Source: Toxotes chatareus
Lineage: Eukaryota; Chordata; Actinopteri; Toxotidae
Length of the DNA stretch: 64,000 bases
Reading direction: 5' to 3'
Assembly (NCBI GenBank): GCA_016801885.1
Contig: JAFBJY010000297.1
Span: 62,001-126,000 of the forward strand
Shown here: in pieces, positions 22,933-34,989 of the stretch
Numbering within the stretch: position 1 is the first letter of the stretch
Layout of the letters: each line of letters starts with the position of its first letter
Notes under the pieces: model-generated
Database searches by the model: none
What the model was told of the DNA's origin: nothing
What the model saw: the letters and a program-made list of their open reading frames with translations, nothing else
Position numbers and translations under genes: made by a program

Positions 22933-23798
22933 AATTTGGTCCTTCGAGCCGGATCAGAGCAACCACTTCAGCCAATACATTCAGTATGGAAAGGAGAGAT
23001 CTATACAGAGAGTCTGATCGCCCGGCGCCCGACGCAGCCACCTGCCATCATACCTTCAGGACTATGAGGTGAGCTACTCTCCTAAGCCCGCCTCCCATAT
23101 GATGAGCAGGCCAGACAGACTACTCCTCTTGAGGTTCTTCAGTCCATCCATACTATGAGAGAGGAACAGGACCAACATGACGAGATGTGCCTTACACAGG
23201 TTATCTCTAGCTCGCCTGTACTAGCCCCACATCACACCAGGTCACGGTCCAGACTGGGTGAGGGCGACACGTCATCCCGCCTGCGCACGCTAGTAAACCG
23301 GTGCCATCCAGTGGTCATGAGGACCTACATCAGCATGACAGTGTTGCATAGGTGCCAGTCAGGGATAAGCACCCCACCAACCAGACAGTCAACAAAGACA
23401 GATAGAGGAGCTCACTCACAGTCTAAAGGAAGCAAGGCTGTATAGTAAGGGTGCAGTACAGTCATCATCGTCCTCCTCGGTGAGTCATCCCCTCTGTCAC
23501 AAGACTTCCCTCCACCACATCATTCAACCGCTGAGGGATCGTCAGAGCCCCCTATCGTAAACAACGCACTTCACGCTCTGATAGCAGGCCTCATCCCCAG
23601 GTTGATGATGATTATCACCAGCATGGCAGCAGTTACAATCAACCTGCCAGAACCAATAGACGGCCTAGTCGGAGATCTGACTATGATTACTCAATAGACC
23701 ATCCGCAACCAGATGAGTGGCCTCGAACTCCAGGCTCCTTTAACAGAACCCTATCAGCAGAGACTTATCGTGGGCCTCAACCAACAATCCCTGATCTC

Positions 23799-24540
23799 GT
23801 GCATGAGGACCCACGTGAGTTCGCAAGATTGAAGTTAGCTCTGGACAACATTCTCCCACCTGAGGCTCCAGAACATTTCAAGTATCAGATATTGACTGAT
23901 CACCTCAAGTGTGAAGAAGCACTACTCATCGCTGATTCATACAGTAATAGTCCATTTCCATTCAGTGACACCATGAGATCACTTACTGAGATGTACGGCC
24001 AACCTCAACATCTGGCCTTGAAGAGGATCAGCAACCTGATGGACGGACCCAACATCAGGAGTGGTGACATCAGATCCTTCAAGTCATTCGCTCTCCAGGT
24101 CCGCAGCACTAGTGGGTATGTTGCACCAGTTGGGAGGACAAGGTTGGACTGAGTTGAGGTGTGGCTCACACGTATCTCGCCTCTTAGCTAAGTTGCCATA
24201 CGACCTAAGAGCCAACTTTCAGAGATTCGTGAACCCCATCCACACTCCTGTACCAACACTACTAGACCTAGCTGACTGGCTGGAGTATGAGGTGCGCGTC
24301 CAGGTCATCGGAGACCAGTACTGTGGCTATTCAGACAGAGAGAAACCAGCTGCACGGAAGAAGTGTCCTGAGTACAAGTCTCATAAGGCCACGACCATCC
24401 TCCACGGCGGTGAACAGAATAAGAAGTCAGAGACAGCTACCAGTGCTTCACAGGAGAAACCAAAGAAGTACTGTCCATTCTATGACACTGTGCAGCACTA
24501 CTTGAATCAGTGCAGTAACTTCAAACTCTTGTCGAGAGAC
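23799..24540 (+). pseudogene. BEL/Pao gag region, frameshifted
   Basis: Capsid-like gag frames: one from about 23,799 (HEDPREFARLKLALDNI) to about 24,120, then a second, shifted frame to a stop at 24,544 (FQRFVNPIHTPVPTLLDLAD). A cysteine-rich KYCPFYDTVQHYLNQC motif closes the second part; a zinc knuckle (CWRCGREHQAARC) follows at about 24,572-24,612. Gag packages the element RNA. The frameshift near 24,120 and the stop at 24,544 inactivate it. Confidence 0.75.
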
Positions 24541-24612
24541 CAGTAGACAGAGTGGATCAAGTCAAACAAGAGGTGCTGGAGATGCGGCCGTGAGCACCAG
24601 GCGGCCAGGTGT

Positions 24613-26884
24613 AACCTTAAAGCTAAGTGCAAACAGTGTGAACGACGGCACCTTGAGGTTCTTCATGACATCAACACCAGCCAAAGTGCACCGGCGTCTG
24701 CTAAGACTAGCTCAACAGAAGAAAGCACCTGCTTGGTGAGCTCCATCTCTGAGACGCTCTACGTAGACCGACCAACCAACAGTAGTCAAGTTTTACTCAA
24801 GTTGAGTCGTGTCCTCCTTAAGAGTGGGGCCAAGATGATCGAGACCTACGCTATATTGGACGATGGTTCGGAGCGTACCATCCTCTTATGTGAGGCAGCT
24901 GATCGCTTGGGGCTTCAAGGAGAACCTGAGGACCTCGCACTACGCACCGTCAGGCAAGAAGTTTGCACTATCCACGGCGCCAACGTGTCATTCTGTGTAG
25001 CTTCAGCATCGCAGCCTGGCAAATTCTTCCAGATCCATAGAGCCTTCACTGCAATGGCCTCGCTTCGCCATACTTACCCAGTTAGAGCTCTACAGGGGAG
25101 GTACCGCCATCTCAAGGATCTGCCACTGCCAGAGATAAAGGAGGCACAGCCACTGTTGCTTATTGGGTCAGATAATCCGCATCTTATCACCCCAGTGGAG
25201 CTGGTACGTCTGGGTCCTCCCGGTGGACCTGCAGCTGTGCGCACCAGACTCGGGTGGACCCTGCAAGGGCCCTCTAGATTCCCCAAGCGTCACCGGTTGA
25301 CACCCCAGCAGTGCCTTTTCACCTCCTGTGCCTCACCAGAAGCCGAGCTCTTCAGTCATGTTGAGAAACTGTGGCAAATGGACACATTACCATATCGGAG
25401 TGAGCGACTCATTACCAGGTCCAGACAAGATGCCGAGGCTATCCCAAAGCTTGAGGAGAAAACCATCAGAATTACAGTAGATGGAGTGAAGCGCCACGCC
25501 ACCCCATTACTGTGGAAAGAGAATCTTCCTCCACTCCATGCCACACCAGAAGCCGTCGTGGCTCAGCTACGTGGGGACGGAGAGGAGGCTAGCCAGAGAC
25601 CCAGAGAGGGCAGCGGCCTACTCCAAGGAGATTCATAAACTCCTCGGCGCTGGTTATGTTACACCTGTGTCACCTGAAGAGGCAGCAAGAAACGACCGGT
25701 CTTGGTTCATCCGACACCACATGGTGCAACATAACGGCAAATACAGGATAGTATTCAACTGCTGCTTTACATCTGAGGGTCAGAGCCTGAACGATCACCT
25801 CATGCCAGGGCCTACACTGGGACCCAGTTTATTGGGAGTACTACTCAGGTTCAGAGAACACCCAGTTGCTATCAGTAGCGACGTGAAAGGGATGTTCCAC
25901 CAAGTTCGCCTGCTGGAAGAGGACAAACCCTTTCTCTGCTTCCTGTGGCGAGACATGAAGGTAGATCACAAACCTACAGTGTACAAGTGGCAGGTGCTAC
26001 CCTTTGGGACTACATGCAGTCCGTGCTGCGCAGTCTTTGCACTTCAGTCCCATGTCCAGAAGCACACAGCGCCAGAAGAGGATGCGCGTCTGTCCGTGGA
26101 ACGTAATTTCTACGTTGACAACTGTTTGCAGAGTCTCCCCTCGGAAGTGCAAGCTAAGAAGTTGGTGGACCGTCTGCAGTCTCTCCTCATGGAAGGTGGA
26201 TTCGAACTGAGGCAATGGGCTAGTAACGTTCCTGCAGTCATCGGCCACTTACCAGTTGAGTCCCGGTCAGAGAGCAGCGTACTCTGGTTCTCCCAAGAGT
26301 TGGCGGATCCTCAAGAACGCACTCTTGGGCTCGTATGGCAGTGCAAGTCTGATACGATCCGGTACAAGCGCCAACAGAGCGAAAGTCCAGAGACGACTAT
26401 GCGCAGCATATACAGGTTACTTGCCCAGCAGTACGATCCTCTTGGTTTCCTTATCCCATACACGACCAGAGCCAAAGTCATCGTGCAGCACCTCTGGAAC
26501 AAGAAAAGAGGATGGGACGATCCCCACTTACCAGAAGATCTGCTCCAAGCCTGGCGTGTGTGGGAAAGTGAGCTATCCCAGTTGTCGCGCATAACCCTAC
26601 CAAGATGTTACACTGAACCAAGCCTGGACTGCAGCAACAGCTCTCGGAGTATTCATGTGTTCTGCGATGCTTCTGAGCGGGCATATGGGTCTGTAGCCTA
26701 TCTGCGTACTGACAGAGGTGAAGGACAAGTCTGCGTGGCCTTCATGGCAGCCCGGTCCAGGGTGGCACCCAAGAAGCAACTCTCAATTCCCAGGCTGGAA
26801 CTGTGCGGAGCTCTAACGGGAGCACAGTTGGCTTCTGTCCTGAAGAAAGAGCTCACACTCGACATACAGGAAGTGGTGTACTGA
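24613..26884 (+). pseudogene. BEL/Pao protease and reverse transcriptase region, frameshifted
   Basis: The aspartic protease signature YAILDDGSERTIL lies near 24,850. RT follows: FNCCFTSEGQSLND, ISSDVKGMFHQVRL (first catalytic aspartate), VLPFGTTCSPCCAVFAL, and NFYVDNCLQSL (catalytic block, YVDN in place of YVDD). RNase H follows (VFCDASERAYGSVAY, SIPRLELCGALTGAQL). A frame change lies between about 25,540 and 25,640 and another at about 26,880, so the polyprotein is split. Confidence 0.8.
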
Positions 26885-28638
26885 CGGATTCAACTACAGT
26901 ACTCACTTGGCTCCACTCGGATTCATGCAGATATAAAGTGTTCGTCGGAACCAGAGTCGCAGAAATACAAGAGCTCTCTGACCCAACATCTTGGCACTAC
27001 ATTGACTCAGGAAGCAATCCCGCTGACGACATTACCAGAGGGAAAACACTAGTTCAGCTTGCTGGAGACAACCGATGGAGTCGGGGGGCCATCCTTTCTT
27101 CACCTGCCGGCCGACCACTGGCCTAGGGCACCTACTGGAGAACCCCCAGAAGAAGTAGATGAGCTAAGGAAGACAGCGTTCTGTGGCATGGTGGTTAAGT
27201 CAACCAGTTCAACAGTACCTGACATCCAACAGTTCAGTACCTACCACAGTCACTGCACAGGCGGCTAATACCACCAATCCTCCAACTGCTGACGACTTTC
27301 AGAAGGCAGAGCTCGTTCTACTGAGACACGCCCAAATGGAGAGCTTTCTGGGAGAATACGCAATACTCAAAGCAGGAAAGACCATCCCATCCAGCAGAAG
27401 ACTGCTTACCCTTTCTCCTGAGTACGACAAGTCTTCGGACCTGATTAGGGTAGGAGGTAGACTCCGCCTAAGTCCTGACGTTCTGCATCCGATACTTCTC
27501 GACCCTTCTCACCCAGTCACTAAGCTCCTAATCCAACACTGTGACGCTCAGCTTCACCATCCTGGAGCTGAACGTGTCTTCATGAGAGCTCCGCAGAAAG
27601 TACTGGATTCTGAGAGGCAGAGAAGCAGTAAGGAAATATCAACACCACTGTCCTGAGTGTAAGAAGTGGAGAGGTCAACCAGCAGTTCCGAGAATGGCAG
27701 ATTTGCCCCCTTCAAGTTTGAGGCTCTTCTGTCCCGCCTTCTACTCAACCAGGATAGATTGTTTCGCCCTATGCTCATCAAAGTCGGACGCCCGTAATGA
27801 GAAGAGGTGGGGCATCCTTTTCAAGTGTCTCACTACGCGAGCAGTCCATCTCGACCTGGTGACGAACATGGACGCTGATTCATTCCTGATGTCACTCCAA
27901 CGGTTTGTAGCTCGCCGAGGGAAGCCTTTCGAGCTCCTTTCGGACCAAGGCACCAACTTTAAGGGTGGAAGTAAGGAACTGCATGAAGCATTCACAGCCA
28001 TGGAGCCAATCCTCCAAAAACAGCTAGCGGCCGAACAGATCCGGTTCCGCTTCAATCCTCCTAATGCTCCCCATTTTGGTGGGTCTTGGGAAAGAGAGGT
28101 TTGCTCTGTGAAGACAGCTCTGCGCACCACATTGGGAGCCCAAACCGTGTCAGAGGAGGTTTTGAGGACCGTCTTGCTTGAGGTAGAGAGCATCCTCAAC
28201 TCCAGACCCTTGGGTTATGTCTCCACCGACCTCGCAGACCCAGATCCAGTTACACCCAACTCCTTATTGATGGGGCGGCCAGACAGCTCTCTGCCACCAG
28301 TAGTCTACCCAGAGTCAGAACTGCTCAGCCGTAAGCGATGGAGGCACACTCAAGTCCTGTCAGACCACTTCTGGAAGCACTACATACAGCACTTCCTGCC
28401 CACCTTACAGGTACGGCAGAAATGGTGCACTGAGAAGGACGACATCACTGTTGGAACTGTAGTCCTCGTTGTCGATCAGCAAACTCCAAGAGCTCTTTGG
28501 CAAGTAGGAACAGTGAAAACCGTCATACCGGGGCCGATGGTCGAGTCAGGACCGCAGGCGCCCAAGTCAAGGACCGGACCTATACTCGCCCAGTGGTGCG
28601 GCTCATCGCGCTTCCAGCACTACGCCGGATGGTACTAA
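26885..28638 (+). pseudogene. BEL/Pao RNase H end and integrase region, frameshifted
   Basis: The end of RNase H (DSTTVLTWLHSD) is followed by the integrase zinc-binding region (HHPGAERV, then CPEC) and an integrase core with its acidic triad blocks: LTTRAVHLDLV, LLSDQGTNFKGG, and VESILNSRPLGYV. BEL/Pao integrases often carry the C-terminal PNSLLMGR block, seen here near 28,255. At least three different frames are needed over this stretch. Confidence 0.8.
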
Positions 28639-28692
28639 GATGTAGTGAAGAGTTCTATCAGGGACAAATTTGCATACCAAATTTGGGGCGGC

Positions 28693-28984
28693 TGTACAAA
28701 AGGTCGTCTCTGTTAGTACTGTTCCCTTAAGAGTGCTGTTAATGATCGCAGAGATGTAAGTTCCCACACTACCGCGGTCCTTGAATGCACCGCAGAGCGT
28801 GTCTATCGATCGGAGAAAAACAAAACCACACACAATCCTGTAATCACTCACAATGTTATATAAAGAGTCAAACTTCATTCTGGACTCCGTTCCTCATTTT
28901 CCACCTACCTGCTCATGTGTTCTGACCGACACACTGAGGTGTTTGCAGCCACCTAAGATCCCCATCCAAACAGTCTACACAATA
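28693..28984 (+). repeat. 3' LTR of BEL/Pao element
   Basis: Second LTR copy, beginning TGTACAAAAGGTCG and ending CTACACAATA before ACGAGTGTGTGAG of the NLR-B intron. Confidence 0.85.
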
Positions 28985-29252
28985 ACGAGTGTGTGAGTTC
29001 TGAAGGTTTCATTGAAGTCAACAGAAATTATTCATGACAACTGACTGAAATGAAGTGAAACTGAAGGAATAATTCTTAGTCTGAGATAAGAAAAAGTCAC
29101 AATATGGAACAACAACTATTTTGAATCTCATTCATTCATTCATTCATTCATTCATTCAAGATGAATGGATTCAAGTTCTGGATGAAGATAAACCAGGTTC
29201 AGTTGTGGATTAAAGATATAAGATCTACAACAGTAACAGACAGTGAACTGAC

Positions 29253-29426
29253 CCCAGAGTCTCCAGTCTACAGTGTGGACTCTGCAGAAAACCACACAGC
29301 AGCTTCACTCCTGAATCCTGCAGCTTGTTGATGCTCAGGTCCAGGTCTCTCAGATGGGAGGGGTTGGACTTCAGAGCTGAGGCCAGAGAAGCACAGCTGA
29401 TCTCTGACAAACTGCTGGAACTCAAT
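29253..29426 (-). CDS. NLR-B LRR exon, 174 bp (third)
   Basis: Open 174-base LRR module, acceptor ATTCAG; the donor context is CTCTGGG/GTCAG rather than CTCTGAG/GTCAG, changing the last residue of the repeat to glycine. Product: LSEISCASLASALKSNPSHL, DLDLSINKLQDSGVKLLCG, CRLETLG. It sits in a ~750-bp block (28,990-29,745) duplicated in tandem at 32,010-32,715. Confidence 0.75.
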
Positions 29427-30862
29427 CTGAATAAAGAATAAATCATGTGGATAAAAATCATTTCTAATCCAATCAGATATGTCCTAATCAATGAGCTTTC
29501 ACTAACATGAGTAGAGGGACTTTGTCCTTCTCTTATTGTGGATCATCATAATGTCAGCCTTCTACACACATCATCCAAATGTCAGCACATTCATACAACT
29601 ATTCATGTCAACACAGATTCATAACATGCTGCTGAGCTCAGTCAAGTCTGGAATTAGAAGATAAAGATCAAATCAGACATGTTGGACTAAAAACTGACTT
29701 TGATTCACCACTGAAATGGATCAAACTTGAAATGTTCAGTCCTGATCCAGGAAAAATGTCTTGCTTGGTGATCACATGACCCAAATAGAAAAGAAAAGCT
29801 GAAATAATTTACAATTGATAATGTCAGACCAAGGATATGATGTAGATAAGTACAATAGTTATTTTTAAGTTTATTACTTAATTAGCAACAAATTATTATG
29901 AGTGTGATGCATGTTAAAAAAGTAACAGTGAATTAACTCTTTCAGCTTCCAAAGCAGGAAGGAGAAAAGCAGTTAACTTCTTATAGGCTCAGTCTGACTG
30001 AGATGTTCATTTCTAATCATATGAAATCTTTAAGTGTGTGGACAGTTTTTCTTACAGACATCAGAGGGTTTAGTTTTAATCAACAATTATCATCACAAAG
30101 TCTCCTCATGTTATTCTGAGCTGCAGTGATGCAATAAGAGTAAAAGCATCAACAGTGTCAGGAATTCTGTCAGATTAAAGAATCTTTGTTCACTTCAAAT
30201 GAAACTAGAATATTTATTATGTCGTTATTTAGTGATAAACTCTCCTTCTGTTTGTTTTAAAACCAGAGTGAACACATGGAAAACCTCCAACAGAAAAATG
30301 ATTCAACTCATCTAGAAAAAAAATCTGTTGCTTTTTATTTTCTTTTTCCACTTTTGTCCCATTTGGGACCCTTTGTCCCTTTTGTCCCATTTGGGACAAA
30401 AGTGGGTCTGTAGGGTCTGTAGGAATGATGATTCCATTTTTTTCCAGTGATCTGATTGGTCAATATTCAGGCTGTTGGCAGGTTTTGATCTGATCCTCTG
30501 AAGTTTACCTGCTCCAGAGCAGGTTAGCTGTGCAGCATAAGTTACCCTGGCGATGTAACCTGTTCACAAGTGAACCACCTTGGTAATTCTGAAAACCCAG
30601 AGTTAAACCTGAAGTTACCGGGCTAATCCCAAATCCTGATTCACAGTACAGGTCTCTGATCAGCTCAGAAAATCTACAACTAAACCCATGTTAAAGTGAA
30701 GAGAAACTATTTTAATCCCAAAGACGCTGATTTAATAAAGTTTGTACTTAGATGATAAATATCAACTCAGATGAGGACGAATAAAATCCTCTTCATTGTT
30801 GAAGTTTTTCCATGACCTTCTGCTTTATGAACTTTGTAGCTGAATAGGTTTTTGTAATTAAA
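29427..30862 (-). other. Intron of NLR-B, no gene; small hairpins
   Basis: No coding signal. At 30,379-30,402 lies a perfect inverted repeat CTTTTGTCCC-ATTT-GGGACAAAAG, beside a partial second copy at 30,351-30,369. Confidence 0.5.
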
Positions 30863-31998
30863 TGTGAGGGATGAGTTAGGCTTAGAGGCCTGGCTGGCTT
30901 AGGTTTGTAACTCCACCCACTAATGGGTAGGAATAGATATGCCCGTCTTTAAAAGCCCAGGTGAGGGTGCAGCACTTCCTCTTAGTCTGAGGCCTCCTGT
31001 GAGCAGTGCTTTGGTGTGTGCAGGTGAGGGTAAGTTGGATTTGGAGACAGAGACAAAGGGAAAAGGTTCTTTGTTTTGTTAATAGAGGTATTTTCTGATT
31101 CCACAGATCTGTAAAGTCCTGTGAGCCTGTAGGCTGTTGATGCCATGCTTAAGAGGTCGGCTGTGGTTGAACTAAACTCAGTTCTTTCCCTGTGTTCTAT
31201 AGCAATGTGTGTTTCCATCTGGCAGGAAGACTGAGGGTTGCACCTTGTTGAGTCTTATCCACTGAACCAGACAGAGCCAGGGGATTCTGTAGTAGGCCCC
31301 CACATGTCCTTAAGTATGAAACTTATTTAAAGGCAGTGTAGTGGGGCTGTATCCCCTAAAGTATTAATACACATTTTTAATAGGTGTGGTCACCTCTTTC
31401 AGGCCCAGATCCAGACTGCTGCTTTGCCTGAGTGGTTCTTTTATTGGCTGGCTATTTTTAGGTAGAGGTCCAGCCTGTGGGGAGCAGTTTGCAGGGTACA
31501 CACTCTGCATGCTGTGTGGTAATATACATGGTGGCGGTCACATGGTTGTGTATTGAATTTTCTCATGTGCAGTGCAGTGTTTGTAGACTTGCAGTATTTG
31601 AAGTGTCTTCTAGTGGGACCAGCACCAGGTGAGCACATGGTGTGAGTATAAGCAGGTTGTGATAGAATCTCCCCACAGTGAGGACTCTACCCTTGTTTTA
31701 AACTTTTATTGTTGTATTCAGTTGGTGCTATCTAGGTTATTTCAATATTGTAGAATAAAGTCTATCATTTGTACTTACCTGAGTGCTTTTGTTCTTTCAG
31801 GCCTGTTAGTTTTCAACACTTCCTGTCTTAATTATCTAGGTTTAAATAAAGTTAATATTTGTTTGAATGCATGTCTGCTGCTCTTCCTTTTTGAACTTTT
31901 TAGTGAGTTGTGTCACCACTCAGTATCAGTAAGTTATATTACTTTAAGGTTTATAATTTTAACTCCTCTGACCTCTCTACACTCTGAGTTGGGTCACA
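30863..31998. mobile_element. Probable solo LTR
   Basis: About 1,136 bp that starts TGTGAGGGATG and ends GGGTCACA, so the ends form the inverted TGTGA/TCACA expected of an LTR. TAAA flanks both sides (30,859-30,862 and 31,999-32,002), a possible 4-bp target duplication. A TTTAAAAGCC box near 30,950 and AATAAAG signals near 31,755 and 31,846 fit promoter and polyadenylation sites. No internal coding region accompanies it. It separates two duplicated LRR modules. Confidence 0.5.
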
Positions 31999-32203
31999 TA
32001 AAGTAAAGTAAAATGAAGTGAAACTGAAGGATTAATTCTTAGTCTGAGATAAAAAAGAAAAAAAAAGTCACAATATGGAAAAAAAACTATTTCAAATCTC
32101 ATTCATTCAAGATGAATGGATTCAAGTTCTGGATGAAGATAAACCAGGTTCAGTTGTGGATTAAAGATATAAGATCTACAACAGTAACAGACAGTGAACT
32201 GAC

Positions 32204-32376
32204 CTCAGAGTCTCCAGTCTACAGTGTGGACTCTCCAGAAAACCACACAGCAGCTTCACTCCTGAATCCTGCAGCTTGTTGAAGGTTAGGTCCAGGTGTC
32301 TCAGATGGGAGGGTTGGACTTCAGAGCTGAGGCCAGAGAAGCACAGCTGATCTCTGACAAACAGCAGGAACTCAAT
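32204..32376 (-). pseudogene. NLR-B LRR exon with 1-base deletion (second)
   Basis: Homologous to the LRR exons at 29,253 and 3,081 but 173 bases instead of 174: one G is missing from the run near 32,311 (GGGTTGG instead of GGGGTTGG on plus). If included in a transcript this exon would shift the frame of everything downstream. Splice borders are intact. Confidence 0.7.
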
Positions 32377-33488
32377 CTGAATAAAGAATAAATCATGTGG
32401 ATAAAAATCATTTCTAATCCAATCAGATATGTCCTAATCAATGAGCTTTCACTAACATGAGTAGAGGGACTTTGTCCTTCTCTTATTGTGGATCATCATA
32501 ATGTCAGCCTTCTACACACATCATCCAAATGTCAGCACAACATTCATACAACTATTCATGTCAACACAGATTCATAACATGCTGCTTAGCTCAGTCAAGT
32601 CTGGAATTAGAAGATAAAGATCAAATGAGACATGTTGGACAAAAACTGACTTTGATTCACCACTGAAATGGATCAAACTTCAAATGTTCAGTCCTGATCC
32701 AGGAAAAATGTCTTGCTTGGTCCTGGTCTCTATCCTGCAGATCAGCTCAGGAAATCCACAACTAAACACATACTCAACTGAACAACAACTATTTGATCTC
32801 AAATTACAGAAGAATTTAATGGAAAACTTTGGAAAAAGGTCAGAAGCAAAGTCACATGCATACAATGTAATACTACTACTGATAACGACAATAATAATAA
32901 TAATAACACATTTTATGTGTTGGTGTCAAACACGCAGTGACACTTTACAACACTTTAATGGACTGAGACATGTCAAACCAACAGTGTGGTTCTTTAAGTC
33001 TTTGCTCCTTAACACATTTAACAAGTCAATTCAACTCAATGAGAAAAGACCACAATTTACACACTTGTGTTAAAGACCAAAACACACAGACACAGAAGAA
33101 CTGACATTAGTCCTGACACTTCATTGAAATGAAGTGTTTTTCAATTGATTTGTACAAATATTAGTTCTGAGGATCTTCTGTACACTGGACATTTTCTACA
33201 CTTCATTTAGAAAACATTAGTCTGCTCACTGTGACAAATACGAGTGTGTGAGTTCTGAAGGTTTCATTGAAGTCAACAAACATTATTCATGACAACTGAC
33301 TGAAATGAAGTGAAACTGAAGGAATAATTCTTAGTCTGAGAGAAGAAAAAAGTCAAAATATGGAACAACAACTATTTCAAATCTCATTCATTCAAGATGA
33401 ATGGATTCAAGTTCTGGATGAAGATAAACCAGGTTCAGTTGTGGATTAAAGATATAAGATCTACAACAGTAACAGACAGTGAACTGAC
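32377..33488 (-). other. Intron of NLR-B; contains the BEL/Pao empty-site sequence
   Basis: No gene. GACAAATACGAGTGTGTGAG at about 33,234-33,253 is the undisturbed version of the sequence split by the BEL/Pao element elsewhere in this gene. A short (ATA)n run lies near 32,890-32,905. Confidence 0.5.
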
Positions 33489-33662
33489 CTCAGAGTGTCC
33501 AGTCTACAGTGTGGACTCTTCAATCCAGCAGACAGAAGCTTTACCCCTGAATCCTGCAGCTTGTTGTTACTCAGGTCCAGGTGTCTCAGACTAGAGGACT
33601 GGGAGCTGAGAACTGAGGAGAGATCTTCACAGCTTCTCTCTGAGAGGTTACAGCTGCTCAGT
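33489..33662 (-). CDS. NLR-B LRR exon, 174 bp (first)
   Basis: Counterpart of 6,672-6,845, open for 174 bases, acceptor CTCTTCAG, donor GTCAG. It reads LSSCNLSERSCEDLSSVLSS, SLRHLDLSNNKLQDSGVKL, CRLDTLR. It follows the NACHT exon of copy B as the first LRR. Confidence 0.8.
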
Positions 33663-33883
33663 CTGAAGAGGAAACAATGAAGAAAAAGTCAAATAACATT
33701 TGTGTTGAAAGGACAATCAAAGGAACAAAACTCTCAGTTTGCTCTGCAGCTCACAGCAAACTAACAGACCTGCATTTGAAAACTGGGCCAAACATCAAAC
33801 ACAGATTTGTTGAGTGAAGCAGAAATATCAGCTCTTTATCCACCTGCTAACCAATGAGGAGTTTCTACATTGATGATCATCTT
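33663..33883 (-). other. Intron of NLR-B, no gene seen
   Basis: Matches 6,846-7,067 in copy A; no coding signal. Confidence 0.5.
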
Positions 33884-34548
33884 TCTACACTGATGATCAT
33901 ATTTCAACATTCACTTTTTCATATTGAAATTCTTTTTTTCTGGTACAGCTGCTGCATTACATGTGCAATAGTTTGCTCAGGGACCATATTTCCTATGTAT
34001 ATTTATTTATTCCACCCTGGACATGTGCAATTACTATAATAAACACTATAATATATATATATAGTACTCTGCACTTTCTGTATATACTGTATACCATGTA
34101 TACCATAACCATGGCTATTTATTTACACTTGTATACTTAATAAAAAAAAATAATAATAATAATAACAATAACATTACTATTAATATTAATGTCTGTATGT
34201 ATATATAAATAAATATATATTTTTAAAAAATTATATATTTGAAAAGATATAGATATATCGCTGTATATATAAATATATATGTGTATGTTCTTACCGTCCT
34301 CAACCTCCACAATGCACATATGTCTCGCTGAAAATACTTACTTTGCTATTTGTAAATACTTTGTGTATTTTTTATGTTATTTTTATCCTTATTTTTATGG
34401 TAATTTATTTTTCTGTACCTTATTGTGGTTTTTTCCCTTCTCTACCTCTACTGTGATCTTCTGAGCTGGTGCAACGTAATCTTGTTCCTAATACATACCT
34501 GAACGCAGAAGGAATGACAATAAAGTTCTCTGAATCTTATCTGAATCT
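33884..34548 (+). mobile_element. LINE 3' end inserted in NLR-B intron
   Basis: Absent from the equivalent place in copy A (near 7,067), where GATCATCTTTCATTGGC runs straight through. The inserted sequence is AT-rich, has (TA)n and (TAA)n runs, and ends GACAATAAAGTTCTCTGAATC with a short repeat tail, as fish LINE 3' ends do. No coding part remains. Confidence 0.5.
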
Positions 34549-34989
34549 TTCATTGGCTCTGATTCAAATCCTTTCTGTTTTATTCTCAACAAGTTGGAGA
34601 CATGACAGTTAAATATGACACAATCAGTAATAAACAGACATATACAGTCAAGGGCGTAAGTATTTGGACAATTAGACATGTTTTGTTCTTCAGGATCTCA
34701 GCACATTGACTCACTTCATGTGTATTGTCCAGTTACTTTTGAACCACTAAAAGGGCTGAATCTCCCACACAGTTCTTTCTATACTGATGTCAACCTGCTC
34801 AAATTAAAGCTGAGACTTGGCTCTTTAATGTAGGATCCATTATTTTAATTCAGATTCAATATGATGAAGCTCAAAGCTCAGAGATGATGATAAGAAATTA
34901 AAGAAGAGAGGAATTTATTTTCCTCCTGCTGAATAAAATAGCAGAGTCTTTATATAATGATGAATAAATCCAACTATCTATACACTTAC
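34549..34989 (-). other. Intron of NLR-B, includes old interspersed repeat
   Basis: Matches 7,068-7,600 in copy A, including the ACAGTCAAGGGCGTAAGTAT repeat (34,645 on), though with a ~100-bp deletion. Confidence 0.5.

Larger units (their letters stand above)
22645..28984 (+). mobile_element. BEL/Pao LTR retrotransposon, ORFs broken
   Basis: A 6.3-kb element in antisense orientation to NLR-B. Paired LTRs flank a primer-binding-site-like TTGGTCCTTCGAGCC (from 22,936) and gag-pol regions of BEL/Pao order: gag, zinc knuckle, aspartic protease, RT, RNase H, integrase. The short repeat ATGAG/ACGAG at the ends resembles a 5-bp target duplication with one mismatch. The unfilled site is recognisable at 33,236-33,250. 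The coding region contains several frame changes and one stop, so this copy cannot make a full polyprotein. Confidence 0.9.

Noticed and set aside
31629..32006. A 125-codon plus-strand frame with hydrophobic segments
   Set aside because: It lies within the candidate solo LTR, has no recognisable domain and low-complexity hydrophobic composition.
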